64,000 bases of DNA from Atrina japonica. Taxonomy: Eukaryota; Mollusca; Bivalvia; Pterioida; Pinnidae. This document shows positions 42,841-57,837 of the stretch, piece by piece (the stretch's first letter is position 1; the number at the start of each line of letters is the position of its first letter). Below the pieces are notes generated by a model. The model did not search any database and was not told where the DNA came from. It saw only the letters and a program-made list of their open reading frames with translations. The translations under genes and the position numbers were made by a program. Location of the stretch: assembly GCA_030159075.1 (NCBI GenBank), contig BROG01000042.1, positions 1,550,501-1,614,500 on the forward strand, read 5' to 3'.

Positions 42841-44250
42841 TATAGAATGCGGGATGATTCGCCCCGATTACAGTTTTGCATCGGGATGTTTCGCTCATAT
42901 TACCGATTCGCCCTGGGATGTTTAGCTCCTATAGTATGATAAATATATATAAAGTTACTTATAACATGTTTATTTTTCTATGGGGTGTTTTCACTTTTTT
43001 AACTTTTGCCCTGGGATGTTTCACAGTAAGCGATGATTTCTCGGCGGCACTATTTACCCAAAAAGACCCAAATAACACCCAAAAACAATTAAATCGAAAT
43101 AAGTTTGCATCAATAATCATTTTAAATGCATTTTCTTCTGTATAAATATTTCATAGACAGCTAGAAATAAAAAAAAAAAATCAACATTTATCACTTCTCA
43201 TGGAACTTACGGACACTGTCATTTAGTAAAATGAAGAGCCAAATCGGTCTTCTTCAATTATTTGATTTCACGATTCATGAAATATTTTTCATATTTTATG
43301 TCAAATTTATATTATAAAAATTCTACGTAATGTGGAAAATGGTGATTTCATATGTATTAAACGTCTTTACCGTCCCAAATAAGTAACATTCTGGCACATT
43401 TTAAAATGTCATGCTGACTATATCATGGTTTCAGAAATACATTGTGAAATTGGATAAAACAGCAATATCAAAGTCAAAAACATCTACAGTCATAAAAAAT
43501 ATTCATAATATTATAATAAGATTTCTAAATTTATTACGTTTTAATGTTTTTGTGTGTTTTGGGGGTTATTTTGGATGTTTTTTGGGGTCTTTTTGGGTAA
43601 ATCGTGCTGCCCATGATTTCTAGTGATTTAACATTAAAAGGAAGTTAAACATCAGGAAATACTAATTAACTTCCCTGATTAAAATTAAATTTAAATGGCT
43701 AACAAAACAGTTTTAATTTTGGTTGGATAATTACAAAATTCACTCTTGATATACGTTGATATATCTTTCATATTCGTAGAGTTACCAGAAGGAAAAATAA
43801 TAGATTCAAGATGTGCATTTATATAAAAAAAAAATAAAATAAAATAAAATACTGTGAAGCCATTCCTTATTGTATTTCAATAGCATTTTAGAATTTTCAC
43901 TGTTAAACAAAGTTCCATTATATATTTGAATTTTGATTTTCTCAATTCGAAATTATTAAAAGTACTGAAAATTAAATTTTTGTGAAGGAAACTACCTTTT
44001 TTGGTAAATATAACAGTGATATTTAATTACTAATTTTTGTTTAAAATTGTCAAATTTTTAAAATTACAAATTAAAAAATTACATCAAAATCAGCATTGAA
44101 ATTTGGAAATGTTACATGAAGCAGGACGTCTAGTAATAACAACAAATATCATTATATGAGCAGAACATCTAGGGATGTTTCACTCTGTAAATAGGGGAGA
44201 AACATTCCAGTTCGAAACATCCCAGCGCTAAACGATAATCAACATCCAGA
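42841..44250. repeat. Nested foldback sequences (gggatgtttc and ttacccaaaaagaccc arms)
   Basis: The inner arms (43032-43087 and 43552-43629) pair through gcac.atttacccaaaaagaccc. Outer copies of ctgggatgttt[ac]gctc occur three times at 42886-43025, and inverted (gaaacatcccagcgctaaac) at 44215. This suggests two non-autonomous elements, one inside the other. No transposase is present. Confidence 0.5.
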
Positions 44251-47200
44251 CACCCATATATATGGTTTATTAAATTTGATATAGTGAACGTTTATTGGTC
44301 ATACTGATTTAGCCTGGCTCACTGATCGACGAAGTATGATTGGGCCAGGATCCCAGGCTAACACTAAATGAAATCATCCGATCAAGGTGTTTTAAGAACA
44401 TTTCAAGTATTATTGTATTGTAAGATGTGTTTTCGGAACTTTTACGAGAATTATTGTATTGTATTGTGAAAAGAAAGGTTGCTGTTAATACACATTCACT
44501 GATTCCTTACAACAATAATATATTGGGAGTTATTCCCCTTCATATAATTCTTTTGTCAATTCTAGTCACGTGGTCAACTTCATTTCTCAAGTCAGTGTGA
44601 GTGTAAACAAAGCCATTGTTTATTAATAGAACACTTCAGAATCCAGATAAATCCATTATTTGGAAACATTCCTAATAAGAAATCCCTCCCCAATCTTGAG
44701 TACTTTTATGTAATTTCCCTTTTTTGTCTGCCAAAAACTTAAATTGTCTTTTATAATTGGAAAATGTTTTTGTAACTCTTCTTTGTGACTTCAGTAGAAG
44801 AGAAAGTTTTTATATTTACATGTATTATGTTCTTGAGTTTCCTAAACAATCACTTATCACATACATTGTTGTGTAACTCCTCAAAAATATATTTTTAGAA
44901 ATAAAAAGGTCATATTAAATTCCCAAGGGAGTGGGAATTATATGTCGGGCAGTTAGTCAGTGTATCGCTGAAAAAAAACAACATTTTGATGAATTAACAG
45001 GGAAAGGAATTATCATTTTATTTAATACCACATATCATATTACCAAACAAATCATCGCCTTTTTTAAGTTTGAAAGTTTATGTGCAGTACAAAAAATGGC
45101 CATGATCTGGGGTCTGTTTATAAAAATGCAATTAATGTCAAGAATTTATAATAAATTTAAACTGAATTTCCATAGTTGGAAGTCAGAATAGGGGAAAAGA
45201 TGTAAAGTATATATTATTTTCAGTTATGTACATACATTCTACTGCCAGTGCGTATGTGTACAAATTATTCTTGTCTTCAACAGTAATGCATGTACTTGCC
45301 TTTAACATATGGTCAATATTTAAGACTTGCCAGACCACATGGTCAAAGTTAATGACCAGCAATATTTTTCTTTTTATAATTGAAATGTATGATTCAGTAT
45401 GGTCTGACTATAGAAGATGTTTCATTGGTCTGTGTAAATTAGGAATATATAAGATAAATATGTTGGCTCCTGGATCTCCTGAACACACAGAGCAATCAAT
45501 CGCTGATATACATTCTGTACAAGGTACATGATCTCATAAAACTCTTCTGGTCAAAGCTGACATAAGTGTGATGTTTTTATTATGAATGGCTTACTTATCT
45601 CTTCATAAATATATCTTGGCAAGGGAGAATCTATATTCAGACTGTTATGAATCTGTGGTTAAAATCTAGTCACTGAGTTGATCTATGAATGTACATTGTA
45701 CTTTGTTTTTCACATGCTGTCATCTACACATTACATAATTCAATAATTCAGGGACCTTTATTCTGTGGTGATGGTGAGGTACAATGTACATGTCTGGTGA
45801 TGGTGAGGTACAATGTTCATGTCTCTGGTAATGGTGAGGTAAAATCAAGGGGGAAATTAACGGCTGCCTGTTCTCCTGAGGCGACTGAATTTATGGGCAA
45901 ATTGTTTTACGTACGAATTCGCCCATTTGGCGAATTGATTTCAGAGATTTTTTGCCACTTTTGGGGGCCATTATTTGGCCCCATTCCCAATCAGAAATAG
46001 TATCTGTTTTCTCCAATTTTGGTCCATAAAATTCCCAATCTGATCAAGCTAAAATTTTGACATGTCACATGTAAGTTCGAATGTCCGCTTTTATCAAAAC
46101 GAAAGTAGAAGTACAATGTACAACCATTCGTTATTTCAAAAAGCTAAAGTTTCGAAAGTGATCCATTTCCTTCTATTTGTAGTTCAAAATGTATTGCTAA
46201 AAACCAATTAGAAACTAAAATAATTATTTTATTGACAAGTGAACACGTTAGTTTTTACTTTGTGGCCAAAAATGTCACAGAACACATTGTGTGTTGACTG
46301 TTGTTGTTTGCAGTTTATGAAGGAAGTTGAAGTTCGGTGTGTGTAATAAAAGAACGATAACGAATGGAACTGAATTTCAGGATGTGTTAAAATGATGATA
46401 CATGTGCATGTAATACCATACATTGTATAAAAGTTATAAAAAAAATTAAATGTAGGTGAATGATAAAAAGAAAACTAGTTGTTGTGAATAAAAGTTTTAA
46501 TGAAATACATAAAATGATAGACATTGTTTTAAAAATGAAAATAGTAATAATAATGATTGATGTAAATGATAATACAGATGCATTTACAATTAATTTACTT
46601 GAAAATACATGTACATCATTCAAAGACAATTTACAATGTATATATCTATTAAGATAACAATAAATTCATAAAACACAAAATTGACTCAAATTTTTTTTTT
46701 TCTTTGCGGGCAACCAAATTTTCATGGCAGGCAATTACAATATCTGACAGTATAGCACTTGCCCGGTTGAGCAAGTTGTTAAAAATGTAAAGGTCACAAA
46801 CTGGTTAAAATTTATTCAAGTAAATATGGCGGGCCCCTGTGTTTAAATGCGACTCCCACAATTTAAAACTTAGGAGCCCGTTTGGTGCCTGAGAATTTTT
46901 TCTTAATTTCCACCCCTGAAAAATGATGGTGATGGCTAGGTACAATATAAATGTACAATGTATACATAACTGGTGATAGTAAGGTACAAATGTACTTGTA
47001 CCTGGTAATCTCCACAAGTATAGTTGTTGTAGCTAGTAGTGTATATTTAGGGTGTGAGTAATCCCTTGTTCTGTAAAGCTGCGAACATATGTGCAGCACT
47101 AGACAATACATTTCATTTTTGGCACAAACATGGTTCAGAATAGCATCTAACAGAGTGTCTGGGAAATGATATCTGACAACATGTTTATTCACTATATCCA

Positions 47201-47940
47201 TGCAGACTTCATGACAGATTTGATAGCACTGATCATGTTTCTAACTTGCTGGTAACCAGTAATTATATTACCCTTTCCTGATCGTTTCTCTTGCAGTCAG
47301 CAGCACGTCAATTTCTGTCATACATTGCTGCTGGCCTACTTTTTAAATGCCAAAAAACAAGAGGAAAATTAAGTTAAATGCCAAAAACTGCAAACTTGTG
47401 CTGTAACTACAGTGTAAGCATATATGAGACAAATTCATTGTACTGTTATATTGTACAATTTCTGGAGCAGATTGTAGTGTTAAAATGTTTTTGTACTTAC
47501 ATTGTGTAGGTGTACACCAATATGTACATGCTCTATTGGATGAAATGTGAATTTATACTAATATTCACTGGCTGCATATACATGTATACATCATAATATT
47601 ATATGTTCAAATTTATGTTTGTGAATTATCGATTATTGTGGGAAAGTTACATATACCGTTGGATATCTGCATGTACATGTATTTACATACATTGTACGTA
47701 CATGTAGTGACATACATACTGTATGTAATAGTGTAAACAACTGGATTTGTCCTATTTTGCCAGTGAATCATTATCATTTTATTTATATACATATATGCTT
47801 GATGAGTTACGTGTTAACGCAATAGTTTTTGATTTGGTCATATGTACTGTGGGATATAACTTTATTTTCAGGTGAGTCTAAAGAAATGTTTGTTGTCAAT
47901 ACATGTGGATTGATGTTACATATACATATATAATCTTAAT
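44251..47940. other. Presumed HEATR5B intron 1, left part
   Basis: No coding sequence is supported. It contains a short palindromic piece (agcctggctc...ccaggcta, 44310-44362) and a fragment (45880-46020) with ggggccattatttggcccca that resembles the MITE at 53942. The 103-codon frame at 45689-46000 crosses that repeat and is not a gene. Confidence 0.45.
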
Positions 47941-47941
47941 A

Positions 47942-48150
47942 CAGTGAAACTTGTATATAAATAATCTTTATAAAGTGAAACTTGTATATAAAGACCCCCT
48001 TAGGGACACAGCAGAATCAGTCTTTATAGGGAGGTGGTCTTTATATAGAGGTTGATTTGTACACAAATGGTACTATTAGGGACAGCAAAAAACAGTCTTG
48101 ATGACCAGGTGGTTTTTATACACAGGTGGTTGCTAAAGCAGGTTTTACTC
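47942..48150 (+). mobile_element. Dispersed TA-MITE, copy 1
   Basis: Ends cagtgaaacttg and caggttttact form short inverted repeats. The core contains tctttatagggaggtggtct and tgtacacaaatggtactatt. Similar copies are at 48690, 56070 and (inverted) 57488. The ends flanked by TA suggest a Tc1/mariner-derived family. Confidence 0.7.
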
Positions 48151-48689
48151 TATTAAATTTAAATTGTATCAGATAAGTATGTACAGACCACAAAATAACA
48201 CAGGAGCAATCTTTTATGTGGAGGTTACAATAAATACAAATGACGTAATCTCCTTTTCGTTCTCGATGAATTTCATTTTTCACATATAAAACCACATTTT
48301 TCCAAAAAAATATTGTGAAGCCATTTCCTATCACATTTTAGGGCAGGTTAAAAGATTATACTTCATTTATCTGCTTGCAACAATTTTTCATTCTCTTTAA
48401 TACAAAAAGAGAGAGAAGTTATAGAATCTTATAGGTAGACGTTTGTAGTCATTGCTGAATTTTAAATTGTCAGCTTGTTAAAGCAATCAGAGAAACACAC
48501 AGCTTCTCCCATAGACAATAATGTATGATACTTCACCAATAAAAAATGAGACCAATTACCGAATTGTCTTCCACATCTCCCTGCATTGTAGTTTGTCCAG
48601 GTCTGGATGTACATGTAATTGATACATGTATAATAAACATAGGTACATGTATATATGTAAGTTTATGTATAAACATCATTCATGTATAC

Positions 48690-48852
48690 AGTGAAACTTG
48701 TATATAAAGACCTCCTTATGGACACAACAAAACCAGTCTTTATAGGGAGGTGGTCTTTATATAGAGGTTAATTTGTACACAGATGGTACTATTGGGGACA
48801 GCAAAAAATGGTCTTTGTGACCAGGTGGTCGCTAAAGCAGGTTTTACTGTAT
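48690..48852 (+). mobile_element. Dispersed TA-MITE, copy 2
   Basis: The same core (tctttatagggaggtggtct, cagatggtactattggggac) lies between tacagtgaaacttg and caggttttactgta. It lies about 550 bases after copy 1 in the same orientation. Confidence 0.7.
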
Positions 48853-49863
48853 ATAGAGTTCATACATGTTTGGGTGATTATGGTGTCTTTGGGTGATTTT
48901 GATGTCTTTGGGTGATTTTGATGTCTGGGTCGTTGCATTTGTTGAAGTAATTTATTGGCCAGTTGAATGTACATTCATACCCCAAAGAAGTTTGAAAATT
49001 GCACAAACATGTCGTAACATGCATACATTTTAACATATTCAGTGGAAAATTGCCAACTGCAATTTTACCACACAAAAACCTTAAAACTAAAAATCTTATC
49101 AGTGGCTGAAAGTCTTATATTCTTACTGTTTACTTACATGTATATAACCGGAAAGGAATGTACAGAATGTTGATATACCAGGCATGTCGGCATATCACTA
49201 TCAGTTTAGAAAATACGTAAAATAGCTAGCTGATGTACTTTTATAATGTAGATCTACAAATATTACAACGTAATAGATAAATTCATCATATTTTATATTC
49301 AATGCATACAAATATACATGTACACCATGTGCATGTGTTATATACATGTAATCATGAATAAAAGTGAGATAAAGTGATGTTAACATATCTGAAATAATTC
49401 CCTCCTAATACAGGTGGTTGAGCTTATAAATGTGGGTGTAAAAACATATTAAAAGTGAGCTAAAATTATGTTGACATATGTGAAATAATCCCCTGTACAG
49501 TTGTTTCACAATCAAGAAATAATAATTTGAAATATATATAACATTTTACACAAGGTTCATCAATCAGAAATTGATGTTGCTAATTTAAAAAAGTGTGACA
49601 ATTTGAAAATTAATTATGGCACACAGAAATACATTTTCAGCATGTTTTTCAAAATTGAAAATTTTGAGAAAACAGAGGCTCTTTTTTAAGGAAAATAATG
49701 TAACGTTGAAATGATATATAATTAGCAGGAACAGTTTATGTAAATATGTGTGCATCTTCAACCAGTAAGGAAATATTTAACAAGTGTAGTATGTGTTACA
49801 TTGTATATATACATGTACAATGTGTATCTTTAATCATATTAATGGAAATCTTTTTTTTGTCAG
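48853..49863. other. Presumed intron 1, right part
   Basis: A short tandem tgtctttgggtgattttga (48885-48935) and AT-rich sequence leading to the polypyrimidine tract ctttttttttgtcag of the first coding exon. No gene. Confidence 0.5.
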
Positions 49864-50001
49864 ATTTGATTGACGATGGAGTTGGCTCATTCACTTCTCC
49901 TTAATGAAGAAGCTCTGTCCAAAATTCCAGACAGCAAAAAGCCTGTTTTTGTATTTGAATGGCTACGGTTCTTGGATAAAGTACTGATTGCAGCACAAAA
50001 G
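49864..50001 (+). CDS. HEATR5B: HEATR5B, first coding exon (ATG at 49876)
   Basis: The acceptor tttttttgtcag is followed by 12 untranslated bases and a 42-codon start: [20 protein letters not shown] and on to [16 protein letters not shown]. This closely matches the N-terminus known for animal HEATR5B (p200a), a large HEAT-repeat partner of the AP-1/aftiphilin/gamma-synergin clathrin trafficking machinery. The exon ends AAG at a gtattt donor in phase 0. The match is to the 5B type, not to a generic HEAT protein. Confidence 0.93.
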
Positions 50002-51901
50002 GTATTTTTATGATAGATGTACCTGTACCAGTTTGACTAAAAGGAAGTATCAAGATGAGTTATGTGTGTGTGTGTTAGAGAGAGAGAGAGAGAGAACAGA
50101 GAGAGAACAGAGAGAGAGAGAGTCGTCAGTCAGTCGGTGTTAGCAAACTTACTTTTATTTATAGGACATTCATTCTGGTAAATTTGAAAGATTTACGAGA
50201 CCGAATACAATTTTACCATATTAAAAAAAAAATTCCAAGTAAATGAAAAATAAGATAATTCAAAGGCATTAACAATTCAACAAACTTAATGTTTTATTTT
50301 TCAAAGTGACACTTTTTATATTTTCTGCTTTCTCCATTTCAAAATTGCTATGGATGAGATAATGTGCAACCAAACATTCAATAGTTGAAACAGACTGGGC
50401 ATGACAAGTGTTTCAAGGTTCCCAATTTTACAATAAAATCTTTCTATATACTTATATTTTTGAAAACTAATTTATCATTTAATGGATTAATATTAATCTA
50501 CATGTAATAGTTTTTAAATTTAACAATCAACATGTAAATTAACTCAGTGATCTGAGTTATCAATTTTGATATTAACTTACAATATTGGTGAGTATTTTTT
50601 AGAAAAAATAAAGATAATTATCTGTCATTGATCGGGTTTGGTGTTGGTCTGATCATTTACATTGTTTTAAGGGAGAAATGACAGAATCCTTCTTGTGGTC
50701 AAGCACTTTCAGTGGAAATTAATAAATATAATTATGTTCTGTTATTGCTTTTTGTTTTAATTTACTCATATTTTTAAAGATGTTAAGAAAAAATTTATTG
50801 ATAATTTATCTATCATCCATCACTTTGGTGTTGATCTGATCTTTAGCTTATGATGGGGGCAATGTTGCTGGAATAACAGCATGGGAGAAGTCAGAACCTA
50901 CATAGAAACCAAGCTTTTTGAGTGGAAATTAATGAATAGTTTGTAAATATATTTCGTTTTTTTGTTCTATTTACAATGGTAATAATTCCAGAAATAATTG
51001 TCTGGTGCGAGATTGGCTCATTCAGCATATTTGAGAGTCAACATAGAGTACTCCATAGACAATAGACTATATGATGTAATGATTGATCACAGTCGGTCTG
51101 GAAACATCCAAATTTTTACTGGACTTGTCTGACGGTCCAGTAGGGTTTTGCCTACACTGGTGTGTGTGTGTACTAGCATGTGTATATTCTTTTAAATGTG
51201 CAAAATTTCACATCTACAGAAACATATTTTTTCCATATTTTTTTTGAAAAGTTCTTTTTATTCTTATTGGCAAGGTGAAGTGATTGATAGCCACATACAT
51301 GTACACCAATCATCTTAGATGGTATCTGCTCTTATTCACCCCCATTGTATCTTATACAGGATGCAGTTTTTAAAGTGATTGATTATCACATACACAAATC
51401 TTCTTTGATGGTATCAGTTCTTAGTCACCCCCATTATGTCTTATATGGGACGCAGTTTTTTTTAAAGCAGTGCAATTAATGATATTCTTCCAGTTAATGG
51501 AAACATTTTGTGTTAGAAATGTACAATGTAAATAGAGATTTTGATGATAACTGCCTTCCTACTAATTTCACCTGCACGCCAAAATTCTGGATGTCATCGT
51601 GGAGGTTCATACCTACTGGTAAAACAAACGTTTCCAGTGAAAAGGGATACTATTTATCTTTCAATGGACATGATTTGTCTTGGATATAAAACTTTTTTGG
51701 TACAAAAATCCTTAGTCCTTGATGCCGTCAGGAACTGTTTGTGTGCAGGTGAAATTTGAAGGAATGCAGTTATCGTGAAAAGGTCTATAGAAATTGTATG
51801 AAATATGGTGAAATTACCTGTAATGTTAGTATTGCCTGTGTATGTAAATATGTAACACATACATTTTATGAATGCAGTATGATATATTTATTTTGTCCTA
51901 G
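50002..51901 (+). other. HEATR5B intron after first coding exon
   Basis: A 1.9-kb GT-AG intron ending tattttgtcctag. It contains a (ga)n microsatellite at 50080-50122 and no coding sequence. The 72-codon frame at 51541 lacks support. Confidence 0.8.
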
Positions 51902-53082
<1,181 letters not shown>

Positions 53083-53191
53083 AGCTGCCATTGCTTGCCT
53101 GGGATCTATGTATGAAAAATTGGGCCGATTGACAGGCAGATCTTATGAAGACACCGTTCAAATCCTGATTAAAAGCTTAAAGAATGCAGAG
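53083..53191 (+). CDS. HEATR5B: HEATR5B, third coding exon
   Basis: The first base completes the Leu codon, then AAIACLGSMYEKLGRLTGRS and YEDTVQILIKSLKNAE follow in frame to a gtaatt donor at 53192. It continues HEAT-repeat sequence colinear with the second exon. The following exons are not seen in the remaining 10.8 kb, so the next intron must be long or the assembly broken. Confidence 0.93.
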
Positions 53192-53941
53192 GTAATTATC
53201 AACATGTACTTTGATTAATTTTACACAAATGGTCAAAGTCTTAATTTTGTATAATAATCAAAGCATGTATGAAATATATAGAAGCCGAAGTGCAAAAAAA
53301 ATCAGTCTGTTGTCAAGTATTTGTCTGTTTATTTTATATATTTGTAATCATTTAGTCCTAATACAGAGTTCAATGCACCCATACATAACATTGTAGTGCA
53401 CTGCAGTCTGGTACAGAGTCTGCTCGAACTATGTTCCTAAATGAAATTCCATTCATCCAAAATATTTTTGATGATGTCATTCAAAGAGGGATGAATTTTA
53501 AATTTGTGTACTCAATTAAAAAAATAAGCGGCATGTAATAAATACAAAAGCACACAAATGCTTCAATCTGTATCATCATACTGCACTTGATTGTTATAGT
53601 GGAAGGATTTGTGCTCTTTGATGATTCCACAGAAACATAGTATGTAAAGTTTTGTGTATGTAGAAATCTTTTCAGTGTAAAAAATCAGTGTTGCTGAAGT
53701 GTATGACTGCATGTAGAGCACTTTAAGTGTAGAAAAAAAAAGAAAATACTGACATATGCAAAAAAAAAAAGAAAGCTTAAAAAAAAAAACCCAATGAAAC
53801 ATAATCTATTTTTTAATATTGTAAAGCCTGAACTTCGCCTTTGCTTGACTTTGAGCGACTGTAAATGATATATTTTTCATTCAAAATTACAACAACAAAA
53901 AATGGTGACTGGTCAAATATTGATGAAAAAATATGCATCTA
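53192..53941 (+). other. Start of long HEATR5B intron
   Basis: No coding exon is recognised. A cluster of A runs occurs at 53735-53790. Confidence 0.55.
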
Positions 53942-54189
53942 CAGGGATTTTCACCCTATCATATGGGGCCGAAATAAGGCCCCATTTACAATGCAAAATC
54001 AATACATTTTTTCCTAATTTGCCGTCGAAATTTCCCAACTGAAGTGAAATGACAATGAATTTAAAGAGATTCTTGTATTTTTTTGTAGATTTTTTTGTAT
54101 TTCAACATGTTCAAGATTTCCCAATGTTGCTAAAATTCCCAATTCAAGAGGCCCAGGCCCCATTCCCAAAAGAGTGTGGAAAATCCCTG
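53942..54189. mobile_element. MITE with cagggattttc ends
   Basis: The left end cagggattttc and right end gaaaatccctg are perfect inverted repeats. The core has ggggccgaaataaggcccca and several ttcccaa motifs. It is 248 bp and non-coding. A related fragment is at 45880-46020. Confidence 0.7.
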
Positions 54190-54639
54190 ATCTAAGTTTT
54201 AGATTAGGTCATAAGTGACACCAAGGTCTCTAAACTGAAAATTGTATGGTAATTGGGATTTGGCGAAGTGGAATGCTACTGTACATGTGGATATCTTGAG
54301 CAGAATTTACATTGTACATGTATATATTTATGTTCATACAAACAGAATGATCAGGGTTTTCACCTTGTTTACTACTGCTGTACAAATTGATGATCTCAAT
54401 GTTGTAATTCTGCCAAAGTCTAAATCTGCTAACAAATGTCATCAACTTTATATTACACTGCTAATGTATGGCATTAATAATAACTATAATATAGATCACT
54501 TCATCTAGTACATTAAATAATTGACTGAGGATAATGGTGATTTATGTTATTGAGACACAGAATGCCATATATGTAATTTACATGATTTCTGATTAATTTT
54601 TTATGTTTGTGGTAAATCTAAGTTAAAATGTGGAGGCAT

Positions 54640-54669
54640 GGACTTGTACACACACACACACATACACTG

Positions 54670-54738
<69 letters not shown>

Positions 54739-54740
54739 AT
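54640..54740. repeat. (AC)n microsatellite
   Basis: About 95 bases of nearly pure cacaca with a few interruptions. Confidence 0.97.
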
Positions 54741-54867
54741 GATTCTTAGCACATGCTACATGTATGTATCAGATACTGGATTAATCCTGTATTTTTGCAA
54801 AAATGGTCCTGTTTTAGATTTTCAGTTCTGTGCTTGAGGTCAGATTAATTTTGACTTTGAGATGCAG

Positions 54868-54995
54868 TTTAATTCGGGCTTTGGGTGTGCAGGTTAATTT
54901 GGGCTTTGGGGATGCAGGTAAATTTGGGCTTTGGAGATGCAGGATAATTTAGGCTTTGGGGGTGCAGCTTAATTTGGGCTTTGGGGATGCAGATT
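54868..54995 (+). repeat. 25-bp minisatellite (about 5 units)
   Basis: The unit is ttaatttgggctttggggat followed by gcagg. Five imperfect copies. Confidence 0.9.
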
Positions 54996-55358
54996 ATGTT
55001 GATTTGAGTTAAGCTTGAGTGTGAATGTGTCTAGCATACCTGAGTTGTGATTATATCTACAATCAGAATTATTTGTAGCAGTGCTCTTGTTAAATTGATT
55101 GTGTTTTAACTGAGTCTGGAACATTATTGATGTTGTGGAATGTGAACTGTTGATGTATTGGCATTTCTTTATCATAAAGTGCTGGAAGCTGTGTCTATTA
55201 TGATTTCATTTTGATGTTCTCTGACAAATTGAAGGACATATTTCTTTTGTTCAGGACATCTACAACTTGCTACATCTGTAGGAGAATGTGTTATACTGTA
55301 AAGTCATTGAATTTTAAATTACATGATGAGAAATAGTAGTTGATCCCTATAGATTTTC

Positions 55359-55614
55359 AGCAGGATTTTCCCTTACGCATGATTTCTGTGTCTCTGATGC
55401 ACAAAATCTTTTCAGGATGCAAAATATGAGTCCCTAAGGATGCACAAAAACACAGTAATTTTTTTTCAGCCTGAGACTTAAAAATGTGTGCCTTTGTTTT
55501 CATGTATTTTCTTGAATTTCATTGACTAGAGGAATCACAAATTTAGCAAAGGACTTGGGAATTTTGTTCTTTTGGACCCTGGGACTCGCTCAAATAACAT
55601 CCTGGGGAAAACCC
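55359..55614. mobile_element. Possible MITE with ggattttccc ends
   Basis: caggattttccc at the left and ggggaaaaccct at the right are imperfect inverted repeats about 255 bases apart. The interior repeats ggatgcaca/gatgcaaaa motifs. The evidence is weak. Confidence 0.35.
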
Positions 55615-56069
55615 TATTTTCAGATCATTATGTTTGTTATGTCAGAGTTCAAATGGCAATGATTGTACATGTATTATATTATACATAATACATCATGACC
55701 ACCACTATGATAAGCATGTATATATTGATTGGATTGAATTTTGTATAATAAAAATGTTTACCTTGTATAAGTCACTCTACCAGTTAAAGGGAATGTGAGC
55801 AGCCAGAAGAATGGGTAATAAAAAAACATAAAAATATCCATTTCTGATACATTTATGTATATATTTGAAATGAAAAAAAAAATATTGTAACATTTATGGA
55901 TGATTTAAACAAAATTTTATTGAAACACAAATCTGCAGTGTACAAATATATGACCCAACATGAATATACATCAGTCAAACATAGTGTAGTTCCCATTGAA
56001 ATGGGTACATGTATGTCCCTAGGAAAATTAGTGTCATTGAAAAGTGATTTTAATTCTTGACAAATCAAT

Positions 56070-56225
56070 TGAAATAAAGACCCTCTTGCAAACACAACTA
56101 ACTCAGTTTTTATAGGGAGGTGGTCTTTATATAGAGGTTGTACACAAATGGTACTATTGGGGACAGCAAAATGACAAGATAGTCTTTATACACAAGTTGT
56201 TGCTAAAGCAGCCAGGTTTTACTGT
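56070..56225 (+). mobile_element. Dispersed TA-MITE, copy 3
   Basis: It contains tttttatagggaggtggtct, gtacacaaatggtactattg and the end caggttttactgta. The left end is diverged or truncated. Confidence 0.65.
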
Positions 56226-57396
56226 ATGTATGAAATGTTACATGTAAATATATACTTACATGTAGCGATAGGAACAAAATTGTTTATTTCTGATATGAAC
56301 TTAATGTTTACTAAAATATATATTGATTCTAATATATTTTCTAACTTAAAATCGCAAAACTTGCCAGTATGTACGTAATGTAGGAAGTAAAAAAAATGTA
56401 AAATGTAAACATCTATAAAGTTAAATGTCTCTCTTCAATAACTTCTAACACTGAAAATGAAAATTAATTATTAAAAAAGGAACAAAGGCACTGTGTGCAT
56501 ATGTGGCTTAATCAACATATATATCCGACAACTTAAAACCGTGGTGTGAATCAAGCATGCTTTGATGGTTTACACCGACACATGCATATATGTATACAGC
56601 ATCGTGCTTATCATTATTTCTCTACAGCTCAGTAACAGCATGCATTCTGGGAATACTTACCAACATGAATTTCACTATTTTTGTTATCTCTTTATCAAGT
56701 CATTTCAACTTGTTCTAATAATCACGTCTGGGAGTTTCTGAAATGTTGGTGTGTTTCTTTTAATTAGAAACAAATTTTTGTTCCTACAGAAATTACCTTG
56801 ATTTTTCACAGACACTAGAGATGTTATATTACAAGATGAAACTTAACTTAATAATCGTCAGCATCATCACCGTAAACAAGAAGTTTGTGTCGTGAATCAA
56901 TATTATAATGTTATAATTGATAATTGTATTAAAACTAAATTGCTCTTTTCTTCAAGTCAAAATTAATTTTAGGCTCAAAACATGCACAAAAAGCTGAAAT
57001 ATGTCAGTGATTATTATTGTTAATGATACGTGAAATTGAGAGTGTTTCCAAGTTTTATTGAGTAAGAATTATGTAATTGCCAAATTCCTGTCTCTGTTTG
57101 ATACATGCTTTTTGACTTTATTTTGATTTTGACTTATCAGGAGCAGATGGTATAAATTTAATGTCTGTGAAAAGTTTAAAAACATATTAAATTAAATGAG
57201 ATTTTGAAATGATGAAAACGTGTGAATAACTGAATAATACTTTTTTTAAACAAAATGTTGTCTAAATTCGGAAAGGTTAGACTTTTGTTTGTCAAACACA
57301 GAACATTTATATGTATTATTTATCCCCACAGTTCGGTAAAGTCGTGTTGTTGTTGAACACTTGCTATTATTTCATGCTTTGCGGGTTTGGCTAAAT

Positions 57397-57398
57397 GT

Positions 57399-57458
<60 letters not shown>

Positions 57459-57460
57459 AT
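57397..57460. repeat. (TA)n microsatellite
   Basis: About 60 bases of alternating TA with one TT interruption. Confidence 0.97.
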
Positions 57461-57487
57461 TTGAAACAAATTCTGTTGTAAATACGC

Positions 57488-57652
57488 TACCTGTGTATAA
57501 GGACCTTCAGTTCACAAAGACTGTCCACAGTAGTAGTACTAGTACTATTTGTGTACAAATCAACCTCTGTATAAAGACCACCTCCCTATAAAGACCAGTT
57601 TTCTTGTGTCCTTAAGGAGTTTGTTATATACAAGTTTCACTGTATATAATTT
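57488..57652 (-). mobile_element. Dispersed TA-MITE, copy 4 (inverted)
   Basis: The reverse complement starts tacagtgaaacttgtatata and contains ggtctttatagggaggtggt and ttgatttgtacacaaatagt. Orientation is opposite to the other three copies. Confidence 0.65.
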
Positions 57653-57837
57653 TGGCATTTGTGGTAGATGGATGTTGTATATTATTCTATACATGTATAT
57701 ATTGTTTTTGTGTTTGCCCCTGTTTAATATCCATTCATCTTTCAGAGAGTTTACCAAGAAGGAAATCATACAAACTTGTTGTACATTGACTTGTTGATAC
57801 AGTAGCTTTATAGCAAACAAGATTTAATGTTTCTGTA